Assembly: GCA_027491155.1 (NCBI GenBank)
Contig: JAIXWR010000042.1
Span: 124,001 to 188,000, forward strand
DNA: 64,000 nucleotides
Direction of reading: 5' to 3'
Origin: Verrucomicrobiaceae bacterium
GTDB lineage: Bacteria > Verrucomicrobiota > Verrucomicrobiia > Verrucomicrobiales > Akkermansiaceae
Of the stretch, positions 18,435 through 28,200 are shown one piece after another. The stretch's first letter is position 1. Each line of letters begins with the position of its first letter. The position numbers and the translations under genes are program-made. Under the pieces are notes generated by a model. It saw only the letters and a list, made by a program, of their open reading frames with translations. It was not told the origin of the DNA and did no database searches.

Positions 18435-19273
18435 GGGAGTCGGGGATTGCGGGTGAAAGCCAGGGCGCCCGCGGCGAGGACGAGCCCCGCGAGGACGTCG
18501 ACCGCGTAGTGGTAGCGCAGGTAGAGCGTGGCCACGCCGAGGCCTGTGGCGGGGACCAGCAAGACGAGGAAGACGCGGCGGTGATGCGGCCAGAGCGAGC
18601 CCATCAGGAAGACGGTGATCGCCGTGTGGAGGCTGGGGAAGACGTCGACGCGGTTGCTGCCGCTCGCCACCAGCGCGGCGTTGGTCCCGGTCAGCCAGCC
18701 GCCTGTTAGAGGGGCGGCGAAGACTTCGGGTATCGCGAGGTGCGGCCCGGCGGCGGGGATCAGGGTGTAGCCGAGGAAACCGATCCCGTAGAGGCTGATC
18801 AGGCCGTCGAAGAGCCGCACGCCGTGGGGCAGGGGCCGTAGGATGGCGACGAAGAACGCCGCCAGCACTCCCGGGAAGAAGAGCATGTAACAGCCGCTGA
18901 GAAAGTCGGTCAGAAGGGGTGGTGTCCATCCGGCGACGAGCACGGCGGGCGTGTCGGTTAGAAAAGCGCGGTCGGCCCGCAGCAGGAAGGCGTCCCAGTT
19001 GTTAGAGCCCAGATGCTTCACTACCGGCCCGAGCTGCCAGTAAACGACGTTCACCAAAACGGGGAACAGGGCGAGGCGGAAGCGCTCCATCGCGAGGCTG
19101 GTCCGCTTCGTCGCGATCATCGCCATGACCCCGATGGCCGCGGCCATGGCGGCGAACCCAAGGCACATCCCTGCCGCCCCGCCGGCCGCGAGCAGGCGGC
19201 CCGCGGTGATCAGCAGGAAGGCTCCGAAGATCACTTCATGCGGCCGGAGTCGCATGGGCAGGGAAGTTCTCAT
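18431..19273 (-). CDS. PAP2-superfamily membrane enzyme
   Basis: About 280 residues with roughly six to seven membrane segments. The PAP2 signature is present as FPSLHTA (catalytic His) and YHYAVDVLAG (second His and Asp). PAP2 enzymes remove or transfer phosphate groups on lipids; the motif spacing resembles the PAP2_3 group that includes inositol phosphorylceramide synthases. I start at the ATG at 19273; another ATG at 19255 is equally possible. The gene overlaps the preceding acyltransferase and its stop overlaps the dikinase start, so it is translationally coupled on both sides. Confidence 0.87.
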   Translation of the reverse strand: MRTSLPMRLRPHEVIFGAFLLITAGRLLAAGGAAGMCLGFAAMAAAIGVMAMIATKRTSLAMERFRLALFPVLVNVVYWQLGPVVKHLGSNNWDAFLLRADRAFLTDTPAVLVAGWTPPLLTDFLSGCYMLFFPGVLAAFFVAILRPLPHGVRLFDGLISLYGIGFLGYTLIPAAGPHLAIPEVFAAPLTGGWLTGTNAALVASGSNRVDVFPSLHTAITVFLMGSLWPHHRRVFLVLLVPATGLGVATLYLRYHYAVDVLAGLVLAAGALAFTRNPRLP

Positions 19274-20435
19274 GGGAAGGAGTTTCAAGCGCCGCGAGCA
19301 CGGCGTGATGGACGGCAAGCGCGTCCGCGCGGAGGTCCGGATGGAAGGTGCCGTTCCACGCGACGACGGCGGTTTTCTTGAGCCGGTACCAGCCGCGCAC
19401 CGCGAGCCAGGTCAGGACCAGATAGGCCGCCAGCAACCAAGCGGAGCCGGTCAGCGCCCACATGCCGGCCCAGATTGCCAGCAGCGGCACGCCGGTGAGA
19501 ATCCGCCAGAGCGCGATCACGTTGGTGTCGTCGGGGAAGCGCTTGCCGGCCCACCACGCGACCGCGAGCGGCGGGAGATTGAGCAGCGCGCCGGCGAGGA
19601 CGGGCAGCGCCAGCAGGGCTGTTAGAATGGCATAGGCCCAAGGCATCCGCAGCGGGAACAAGGGGACGCCCTGGTGCCGCAGCACCCGGCGGCCGCGCGC
19701 CTTGTCCTCGAGATTTTTCAATGCCGCCACGGCCTCGTCGGGCAGCCGGCGCTCGAACGATTTCAAGGCGTCGAAGTAGCGGTGTTTCGTTCCCAGCGTG
19801 GCGATGTAGGCGAACTTCTGGGCCAGATCCTGCCATTCGCCGTCGGGGAAGTTCGCGCCCACCTCTTCCAGGGCCCGGGTGAAACTTTCCCTTATCTCGC
19901 CGAGCCGGCTGCCGGGAGCGAGAGTGAGCGGCGGGCTGATCACCACCTCGACCCTCGAGCGGAAGGCCCACGGGCATTCGTAGTGGATCCCGAGCGCCAC
20001 CACACGCAACGGCTTGCCGGCTTCCAGGTATCGCAGCGCGATCCGCGCCGCCCCGCTCTTGAACGGCAGGTGGCGCGGGCCGAGCTGGCTGGTGCCTTCC
20101 GGGAAGATGGCCAGCCGCTTGCCATCGCGCAGGTGCTGCACGCAGGTTTCGAGCGCTTCGAGGTTGTCGCCGGGCTTCGCCCCGTCGGAGTGCCGCGTCA
20201 CTTCCACGCCGTCGAAGAACAGCCGGCCCATCGGGCTCCGCCGCAGGCCCGCCTTCACCATGAAAGTCATGCCGGAGATCGCCCCGCGGTAAACAAAGGC
20301 GTCCACCGCGCCGTTGCGGTGCAGGCAAAGCACCATCAGGGATCCCGTGGGCGGGACATGCTCCGCGCCGGTGACCGTGATCCGGCTGAAGTACAAGTGA
20401 CGGATGAACCCGTGGAAGAGGGGATGCCATTTCAT
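19236..20435 (-). CDS. PlsC-like acyltransferase with C-terminal membrane part
   Basis: 399 residues from the ATG at 20435; a GTG at 20462 would overlap the upstream stop as GTGA. The PlsC block I is HRNGAVD (His39, Asp45) and block III is FPEGTS. The usual block I is H-x4-D, whereas here five residues separate His and Asp. After the catalytic half (about 1-230) a second half has several hydrophobic segments (WAYAILTALLALPVLAGALL; LLAIWAGMWALTGS). PlsC proteins acylate lysophosphatidic acid or related lipids at the inner membrane. Gene order points to a role in lipid or envelope assembly. Confidence 0.87.
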   Translation of the reverse strand: MKWHPLFHGFIRHLYFSRITVTGAEHVPPTGSLMVLCLHRNGAVDAFVYRGAISGMTFMVKAGLRRSPMGRLFFDGVEVTRHSDGAKPGDNLEALETCVQHLRDGKRLAIFPEGTSQLGPRHLPFKSGAARIALRYLEAGKPLRVVALGIHYECPWAFRSRVEVVISPPLTLAPGSRLGEIRESFTRALEEVGANFPDGEWQDLAQKFAYIATLGTKHRYFDALKSFERRLPDEAVAALKNLEDKARGRRVLRHQGVPLFPLRMPWAYAILTALLALPVLAGALLNLPPLAVAWWAGKRFPDDTNVIALWRILTGVPLLAIWAGMWALTGSAWLLAAYLVLTWLAVRGWYRLKKTAVVAWNGTFHPDLRADALAVHHAVLAALETPSHENFPAHATPAA

Positions 20436-20458
20436 CGGGATGGGGCGTTGCGGCAGGG

Positions 20459-23400
20459 TCACCGGTTGTCGGCATCGACCTTCGGAAGCCTGTCACGCTG
20501 GTCCTTGAGCCAGGTGCCGAGTTCACAGCCATGGCCGGCATGTTGCTCGACCATCGCGTCCAGATAGCTCCGGGTCATCTCGGGGTTCGCGGTGCTTGCT
20601 TTTTGAATGCAGGCCAGGGCGAGGTCCCGCCGGCTTTTGTTGGCAAGCGGTTCCACCAGAAAGACGAGTTTTCCGGCGTCTTCCCATCCGGCGGCGAGCA
20701 GCCGTTGCCAGGCCGCGTCGGTGGCCGGCGGGTCGCCTGCGTTCAGCTTCACCCAGAAATCGCCGAGCAGGCCGACCTTGCTGTCCGGGCGTTGAGCCAG
20801 CAGGTCCCCGAAGGCGGCCGATTCCGCCGGCGCGTTTGTTGGCCCGATGACCCGGATGTCGGCATCCGCTTCGCGGGCCGCGAACCAGCGGCTGGCGATC
20901 GCGTCGGCCTGCTGGTTCTTCCAGTGCTCCGCGACGATTTCCCGCACCTGCCCGAATTCGATCGCGGGATCTTCCTTGTTCGCGCGCAGCGCCACGACGG
21001 CGACTCCGCTTCCAAGCTCCATCGACTCGGAAACTCCGCCGTCAGCGAGTTCCCCGAGTGCCCGCAGGATGGGGAGCTGCAACGAGTCGGCCGTGGCAGC
21101 GGCCTGGGAATAGACCATGAAGGGGGGATCGGCATCCTCGTCGCCCAGCAGCCGGACGATCTGTATCGGTAGCCCGGTCCCGGGCAAACTTCCGATCGCC
21201 GAGGCCAGCCGATGGCAGCGGATCAGCTCCTTGGGCGTTGGGTTCGCGGGTTTGACGAAGACCAGGACGGTGGAGAATTTTCCGCGGAACAGGCGGGCAT
21301 TGGCTTTGAAGTGATCGCGCAGTTCCTGCTCGTCCGGCTCGCCCGCTTCGGCGGCGAACTGCTTTTGCAGAAACGGGCCGGCGGCGTTGGCCAACGCGAG
21401 TTGGCGGAGGTGTTGCCGGTCCATGCCGGTTCCGTCGAGCCAAGCCGCATCGTCCTTGCCCGCCAAGTCCGGGAAGACTTCATCCAAGGATGCCTGGATC
21501 CGCTCGTCGGGCGGACGACGGCCGTTCCGGCGCATCTCTTCCACCATCAAAGTCGCCCGGACCGCGGCGGCCAGCGCGGGGTCGAGGGTCCATGGCCTTT
21601 TCTGATCGGCTTCGGGCAGCGGCAAACTTCTGAAGGTCCCTCGGTTTTGCTCCCGGAGAACGCGAACCAGAACCCGCGACACCGGCACCCCGTCGACGGT
21701 GGCCGCGACCTCCTTCGGATCGGCCGGCGGAGGAATCTTCCCCTCCAGCGACTGGCGCAGCATGGCTCCGAGATGATCGTTCCACAGCCGGTCCATCGAG
21801 GGTTCGATCCAATCGGCGAGCGTCTGGTCCGCCGGCCGCCGGCGCAGGGCTCCGAGGAAATCGTGCAGCCAGGCGGAGAGGCGCGGCGGCAGCAGGGCGG
21901 CGGCTTCTGCTTCCTTGTCGGGACCGAAGGCGGCCAGGCTCGCGACGGCCCGTTCAAGGCTTTCGCCGAGCGGGGTTCCCGAACCGAGAAGCATCCGCCA
22001 ATCCCGGCGGAAGGCCTCCGCGGATGCCTGGTCACCGGCTTTGATCAGGAAGCGCTCTGCGAGGCCGGGGTCGAGCATGTCGAGCACCCCGGCGCACAGC
22101 AGGCAACCGACCGGTCCGATGGCCGGGTCCTTCAGCAAGCCGTTCATGACCTGCCGCGTGTGCCCGTTCCGGCCGCCCGCCATGAACAGCAGCTCGCGGC
22201 TGAAGGTCGAGGCCCACTCGACGTCAGGCAGCAGATCTTCGACCACGGAAACGCTTCCGGCACCGACCAGCAATCCCAACATGCCGGCTTGCTGGAACTC
22301 GGCGGGGTCGGTCGGGATGAAGAAATCATCATCGCCGCTCCCATCGTCGCCATCCTTGCCGAGCAGGGTGTCGAGGAGCGGCGCGAGGACGCCGGAGCCG
22401 CCGACGAGATCCATCAAGCGGGCGATGTCCCGAGCGCTCGCCAGATTGGAATGGACCGAGTCCGGAATGTCATCCGCGATCTCGTCGATCTTCGCCAACG
22501 CGGACAATGCGTCGATCCACTCGACGGCGCCGACCGCCGGCTTCACCGCATGAATCTGCCGGTCGAGCGCTTCTTGAAGTTCCCGCACGCTGCCCGCCGC
22601 GGTGCGTGCGGAGCCGCCGCGGATTCCGATCAGGCGGCCGGTCGCCGCGTCCAGCCGCAGCAGGTCCTTGATCACGACGCTGTCGCCGTCGCGCGTGATC
22701 TCGTTCTCTTTCAGAAAGACATAAGCCGGGGTGATCAGGAGCTTGAGGGATTGGAGCGAACCGGTTTTGGCCCCCAGGCTCGAGAACCCGACCCCGAACG
22801 AAATCGACATCGGTTGCGGGTCGTTTTCCCCGAGGATGTGGCACCAACCGCGGAAGTTCCCGAGCGGGAGATCGAGCCGGGCCGGCAGCGCCTCGCCGCC
22901 ATCGCGCACCATCAGGGAGAGGCCTTTGGCGGATTGCGAAAGGCTGAGGCCGTGGCCGGTCGCTTCGGTCCGCCCGCTGAGGAACATCCCGTCCTGATGC
23001 GACCAGCCGGCGGTGATCGTGCCGGTGCCGGGCTCCGTGAACTCGAGGACCAGATCCCCTCCATCCATGCCGCGGTTGATCCAGTCGATGAACCGGAGCG
23101 CGCACTGCTGCTCGGCGGTGGCCGGGGTGGACAGAGGCGGGACTTTCTCCAGTTCGCAGACCCGGATGTGGAAATCGATCTCGCGCGAGGTGCCGCCGCG
23201 GGGGCGCATGTCGATTTCGAACGCCATGAAGCGGCCGGTCCGCCAGAGCGCCAGCATCGCTTCGTCGAGCTGATGGGGCAGGAAGTCCCGGCCCTCCTCC
23301 AAGCCGGCCGCGCGCCGGATTTCGGCCTCGGTGTTGCGGTGGGCGCCGGAGACCTGGACCGTGCCGATCCGCGCCTCGGGTCCGGCGTCCGTGATGTCGA

Positions 23401-24184
23401 TCCGCAGTTCGGCGGTGCCCCCGGGTTGCAGCTCGTGGGAGCTGGTGAAGCGGGCGAGCGGCCGGCCTTGTTCGGCCAACCGGTAGCGGATGCGGTCTTC
23501 CAGCGGCGGCTTGTTCCCCTCCTCGAACTCGACCGGTTTCCCCGGCTGCCAATCGGCTTCTTTGGATGAGGAGGAATTGCCCGGATTCAGGAACTCCAGT
23601 CCCGGCAAGGTCTGCGGCACGTCCGTCTCCGGGGCTCCGGGTGCCGGAGCGAGTGGCGGGGGAAGGCTCGCGGCCTTGGGTGCCAAGGCCGCGCGGATGG
23701 CGGCGACCTGCGACGACTTCGGCTGCTCTTCCGGAGTGGTCTTCAGGGCCTCGGCAAGCCGCCGGGGATCGATGCCCGCGCCGCCGGTGATGCGGATTTC
23801 CCCCTGCCGGTAGCGGGGGCCTTCCTCGATGGTGACGAGGAGCGTGCCTTCGCCGTTCCCGGGCTGGTGGGTGACCCGAGCTTGGGCCGTGGGGAAACCG
23901 CTGTTGAGATAACCCAGCCGCAGCCGTCCGGCGATCACCGGAAGAAAGGCGTCGAGCTGCTCCGCGGAATGCGAGGCGAGCACGAAGGAAAGGTCTTTCG
24001 CGAGGGCCTTGCGCAGCACGTCGTCCGGGAAGCTGTGGTTGCCGGCGAAACGGAGGTTGCGGGCTCTCCCGAGGTTGCCCACCGCTTGCGGGAGTTCGCG
24101 GGCGGCGGCGGGGGCTTCCTGCTGCGCGATGGCCCGGGGGTCGGACGCGAGGAGCAGGAGAATCAGGAGGGAGGGCGATTTCAT
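20459..24184 (-). CDS. Exported POTRA-domain protein with C-terminal parvulin-like region
   Basis: 1241 residues from the ATG at 24184, followed by a signal peptide (SLLILLLLASDPRAIAQ). POTRA-type modules are seen at about 41-122 (RNLRFAGNHSFPDDVLRKAL; LLVTIEEGPRYRQGEIRITG) and about 245-345 (ARIGTVQVSGAHRNTEAEIR). The middle third is unassigned and has a short acidic run (DDGSGDDDFF). The C-terminal part, about 880-1140, resembles SurA/PpiC chaperones: ELRDHFKANARLFRGKFSTV and AIEFGQVREIVAEHWKNQQA. No transmembrane beta-barrel is apparent. Such a fusion of an outer-membrane-assembly module with a chaperone module is not one I know. First gene of a four-gene operon. Confidence 0.8.
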   Translation of the reverse strand: MKSPSLLILLLLASDPRAIAQQEAPAAARELPQAVGNLGRARNLRFAGNHSFPDDVLRKALAKDLSFVLASHSAEQLDAFLPVIAGRLRLGYLNSGFPTAQARVTHQPGNGEGTLLVTIEEGPRYRQGEIRITGGAGIDPRRLAEALKTTPEEQPKSSQVAAIRAALAPKAASLPPPLAPAPGAPETDVPQTLPGLEFLNPGNSSSSKEADWQPGKPVEFEEGNKPPLEDRIRYRLAEQGRPLARFTSSHELQPGGTAELRIDITDAGPEARIGTVQVSGAHRNTEAEIRRAAGLEEGRDFLPHQLDEAMLALWRTGRFMAFEIDMRPRGGTSREIDFHIRVCELEKVPPLSTPATAEQQCALRFIDWINRGMDGGDLVLEFTEPGTGTITAGWSHQDGMFLSGRTEATGHGLSLSQSAKGLSLMVRDGGEALPARLDLPLGNFRGWCHILGENDPQPMSISFGVGFSSLGAKTGSLQSLKLLITPAYVFLKENEITRDGDSVVIKDLLRLDAATGRLIGIRGGSARTAAGSVRELQEALDRQIHAVKPAVGAVEWIDALSALAKIDEIADDIPDSVHSNLASARDIARLMDLVGGSGVLAPLLDTLLGKDGDDGSGDDDFFIPTDPAEFQQAGMLGLLVGAGSVSVVEDLLPDVEWASTFSRELLFMAGGRNGHTRQVMNGLLKDPAIGPVGCLLCAGVLDMLDPGLAERFLIKAGDQASAEAFRRDWRMLLGSGTPLGESLERAVASLAAFGPDKEAEAAALLPPRLSAWLHDFLGALRRRPADQTLADWIEPSMDRLWNDHLGAMLRQSLEGKIPPPADPKEVAATVDGVPVSRVLVRVLREQNRGTFRSLPLPEADQKRPWTLDPALAAAVRATLMVEEMRRNGRRPPDERIQASLDEVFPDLAGKDDAAWLDGTGMDRQHLRQLALANAAGPFLQKQFAAEAGEPDEQELRDHFKANARLFRGKFSTVLVFVKPANPTPKELIRCHRLASAIGSLPGTGLPIQIVRLLGDEDADPPFMVYSQAAATADSLQLPILRALGELADGGVSESMELGSGVAVVALRANKEDPAIEFGQVREIVAEHWKNQQADAIASRWFAAREADADIRVIGPTNAPAESAAFGDLLAQRPDSKVGLLGDFWVKLNAGDPPATDAAWQRLLAAGWEDAGKLVFLVEPLANKSRRDLALACIQKASTANPEMTRSYLDAMVEQHAGHGCELGTWLKDQRDRLPKVDADNR

Positions 24185-24398
24185 GGCGGGGGAGTGGGTC
24201 GATGAAGTGGAGGGACCAAGGAGAGAAACTTGCACCGGGACGGCGGGCCGTCGCGAATCGAATGGCCGATTCCCGGTGCGGCGCGAGGCGGTGCGAGCCT
24301 CCACTCCCATCATGCGCCGAAGCGGCCGAAAGCGGATCATGCCCGCGGAACTATTTTCCGGGGAGGACTTCGTTTCGCGGGGCCGCGGATCGCGAGAT

Positions 24399-24980
24399 TC
24401 AGGACGGCTTGTGCGATTCCGCCTGCAGCTCCCGGAACAGCCAGGCGCGGGCGTAGGTCCAGTCGCGTTTGGCGGTGGGGGCGGAAATGCCGAGGGTGTC
24501 CGCGGCGTCCTCGATGGTCATGCCGATGAAGTAGCGGAGTTTGACCAGCTCGGCCTTGCGCGGTTCGATTTCGGCGAAGCGGTCCAGGATCTCGTGGACC
24601 GCCAGGATCTCGTCGGCGTCGTCGAGGGGCGCGGCGATGCCGTCCTCGATCCAGGTGACTCGGTCCATTTCGCCGCCGTGCTTCACCGCGTTCCGCCGGC
24701 GCGCGCGGTCGACCAGAATGCGGCGCATGGCTTCGGCCGCGGCGGCGAAGAAGTGGGCGCGGCCGTCCCAGCAATTTTCCCCGGGCGAGAGGCGCAAGTA
24801 GGCTTCGTGGACGAGGGCGGTGGCCTGCAGGGTGTTCGGCGAGGATTCCTTGCCGAGCCGCCATTGTGCGAGCCGCCGGAGCTCGTCGTAAACCAGGGGG
24901 ATGAGTTGCTCGGCAGCCTCCCGGTTACCCGAGCCCGCAGCTTCGATAATCCGGGTTACCGATGGGTCGGGGTCATTCAT
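24399..24980 (-). CDS. ECF-type RNA polymerase sigma factor
   Basis: 193 residues, matching the sigma-70_ECF group found in Planctomycetota and Verrucomicrobiota. Region 2: LVYDELRRLAQWRLGKES, LVHEAYLRL and FFAAAAEAMRRILVDRARR; region 4: VKLRYFIGMTIEDAADTLGI. These sigma factors usually regulate with PknB-like kinases, and a kinase-WD40 gene lies at 12277-15717 on the same strand. The gene sits 214 bases before the POTRA/parvulin operon and divergently from the giant RTX gene, so either could be its target. That is inference. Confidence 0.92.
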   Translation of the reverse strand: MNDPDPSVTRIIEAAGSGNREAAEQLIPLVYDELRRLAQWRLGKESSPNTLQATALVHEAYLRLSPGENCWDGRAHFFAAAAEAMRRILVDRARRRNAVKHGGEMDRVTWIEDGIAAPLDDADEILAVHEILDRFAEIEPRKAELVKLRYFIGMTIEDAADTLGISAPTAKRDWTYARAWLFRELQAESHKPS

Positions 24981-25001
24981 CGGTTGGAAGATCCTTGGAA
25001 T

Positions 25002-25103
25002 TCAATGGCGCTCGGGACCGCGGTCTTGGGCTCCCGGCAGCTTTTCGATGCGGAGGCCATCCACCCTGAGCATGAGGACGATGCGGAGCTTGTCGAGCCG
25101 CAT
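25002..25103 (-). other. Short coding-like frame, MRLDKLRIVL... (33 residues)
   Basis: In the 223 bases between the sigma gene and the giant RTX gene one minus-strand frame keeps a strong G/C bias at third codon positions. From an ATG at 25103 it gives MRLDKLRIVLMLRVDGLRIE and ends at 25002. The coding-like signal continues upstream of this ATG to about 25200 without another ATG. It could be a small gene, or a remnant of one. No function can be suggested. Confidence 0.25.
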
Positions 25104-25203
25104 CTCGACAGGCCCCGGTGGGCGTTGGGCGATGCGGGTGATTTGGATTGGAGCGGCTCCGCTTTTCTGAGATAGCCCGAGCGTCCGTGACCATTTTTCG
25201 GCG

Positions 25204-28200
25204 ATGAAAACCTCCTGCTCTCCTCCGAACGAAGGCCGCCCCGTGAAAACTCGGGCGCGGTGGGCGGCCTCCACCGCGGTGGTGCTTTCCGGAATCGCGT
25301 TGTGGTTCGGCCCGGGACATGAGGTGCTCCGCGATCCTCTGGCGGAAAGAAGCGGCGCCTCCGCGGCGAAGCCTTCGCCACCAATGCCGGAGCCGTACCC
25401 GGCAGCCACGCCATTCGATGCCCCGGCTGCCGCGCCTGCCACGGGTTGGGCTGTCCTGATCGCAGGCGCTCCGGGGGCATCATCCGGCGGCACCGGCGGG
25501 AACGACCCTTCATGCGCCGCCGTCGGTTTGACGGATTTCGACGACTACCGGTATCAGGCAAGTGTCGCCCGCCTGATCGAGGCGACTTCGGCCCGGCCGC
25601 CGGGCGATGCGGGCTTCCGGACAGCGGGCACCGGCGGCCGCTTCACCCAGGCCGAGATCGATGCGATGGTCGTCGGCGTCGGGCAGGTCTTCACCGATCT
25701 CGAGAACTGCCTTCTCGGCGAAGTTTTCAACGAGAGACTGCCGCTCGTCGGCGACGGTTTCGCGGTCGCCTGGGGCAGCAGTGTCGACGCCTTCCGCCAC
25801 CTGACGACCCTCCGCAACGCCATCGTCACCGGACTCGGCGGATTCACCGGCAGCCCCGATTACGACCCGGCCGCGGTCGCCACCGCGGTCCGCAACCAGC
25901 TCGTCGGCTTCGCGTCGCCGACGGTGAGCGCCGCCACTCCCGACGATGGCGCCCGCCTGCAATTCGCCACGCAACGCGCCTACCCGGCCCGCAACGTGCC
26001 GATCGGCGCGGATCTCGGTTTCCCCGCGCTCGATCTCGAGCGGAAGAGTCCCGCCCAGGTCCAGACCACCGTGAACACCCGGCTCGACTTTGCCGTCGGC
26101 GTGGATGCGGACGGCTTCTACTTCGAGACGGCGGGCTCGGTCTTCCATTTCAACACCGCATCCACCGCCGCATCGCTCAACACCACGGTCCGACTGGCCA
26201 AGCTCGACCACCAGGTTTCCGACAACGCGGCGTCCCCCACGCAGATCACGGCGGATTTCGACATCCTGCTGAAGGAACCCGGCGGCGACGGGAAACTGCG
26301 CGTCGCGGAACTCACCGGCCACCCCGACATCCTCGATGCCACCGTGACGGGCAATACCCGCACCGCTCTGAAGCTGGTCTCGCAAATGCCGAGCACCGCC
26401 CTGTTCCCGCGGGTGGGCACCGATCTCACGATCCTCTGGGATTTCGAGGACGCCATCGTCAACCCGGATGACGACAACTCGTCCTTCGGTGATCAACCGC
26501 TGCTCACGCTGAACAACAACCGCGTGCTGCTCGATTCCTTCCTCAACCAGTTCGCGAGCGGCGTCCTCGGGAAAATCCGCGATGTCACCGAACCGGTGCA
26601 GCCGGTGATCGACGTCCTCAGCACGCCCATCCCGCTGCTCAGCGACCTCGGCTCCAGCGATGTCTCGCTGATGGACATCTTCGATCTGCCCGAGGAAACC
26701 CAGGATGCGGTGAACAGCCTCAGCCGCATCAGCAACCTCGCCGACCTCGCGCAAGGGCTGGCGGCCGGCGGCATGAGCGTCGACCTCGGCGACTGGTCCT
26801 TCGCGCCCGACGACCCGCGCGTCGAAGGCCCGGACGCACTCACCGGACTCGCGACGCGCCCCCCGTCGCCGGGCAAGCCCGCGCCCCTCCAGTCCTTCCT
26901 CGACGCGGCGGACGACATCAACGGCCTCGATTTTCCGCTTCTAACAGGCGGCAAGCCGGTGGTGGACATGCTGCTCGGCCGCAACGCGTCGCTGTTCACC
27001 TACCGGTCCGGGAAAATCGAGATCCTCGAGGACTTCGACCAGTATTTCCCGGTGCTCGGCCCGATCGGGGTTACCATGGGCGGCGAGATCGGCTTCGGCG
27101 CGGAGTTCGGTTTCGGCTACGACACGCAAGGGATGTTCGATTACTTTGCCGGCGGCGGCAGCGACACCGACCTGCTCGCCAACGGCTTCTATGCGATGTC
27201 GCTCGACGAGCAGGGCAACCCGCTCACCGGCGTCGAGCTCTCCGGAGCCTTCACCGCCGGCGTGGAACTCAACATCCTCATCGCCTCCGCCGGCGTGGAA
27301 GGCCGCATCGGTGCGAGCCTCGGCATTTATCTCGACGACCGGATCGGCGACGAGTTCGGCTACATCCGGGCCGATGACTTCGCCAGCCATTCGGTGGACG
27401 AGTGGTTCTACGCCTACGGTCGCCTCTTCGCCGGCATCCGCGCCTACCTCGAGATCGGCTGGCCGCCCTTCGGCATCGAGTTCGAGTTCGCAAGTCCCGA
27501 GATCACCCTGCTGACCTTCGACTCGCGGCCGGACAACACGCCCGTGCTCGCGGTGCCCGACCCGTTCACCAATTTCACCCACCTCGATCTCAACGTCGGC
27601 GACCGGGCCGGGCTCCGCATCCACGGCGACGCTGTGGACACGGCGGAAAACTACCTCATTTCCTCGCAGTCCGGCGTCAATGGTCCCGAGCTGCGGATCG
27701 AGGCCTTCGGCGCGGAGAACATCATCACCACGCTGCCGACCAAGATCATCGGCCACGCGAAGAAGAGTGGCGACTCGCTGGAGATTGAATCATCGGTGGA
27801 CATCGACGCCCATTTCACGGGCGGCGCCGGCGCCGATCTGCTGCGCGGCGGCGCGGGCGATGACCTGCTGGAGGGCGGGGAGGGCCCGGACACGCTCCGC
27901 GGCTTCGGCGGCACCAACGTCCTGCGCGGTGGCGCGGACAACGACACGCTGGTCGGCGGCGGTGGAATCGACGAGCTCGATGGCGGACCCGGCCTCGACA
28001 CCGCCGCTTGGTCGGACGCCCCGGTCCTGATGACCATGGACCTGCGCACGATGACCTTCGGCGGGGCGGCCGCGAACGCCACCCTGCTCTCCATCGAACG
28101 CTATCGCGGCTCTCCGCATCCCGACGTCATGGACGGCAGCCAGGACGACGACCTGCTCATCGACGGCGACCGTGGCGACGACCTCCTGCGCGGCCACGGT

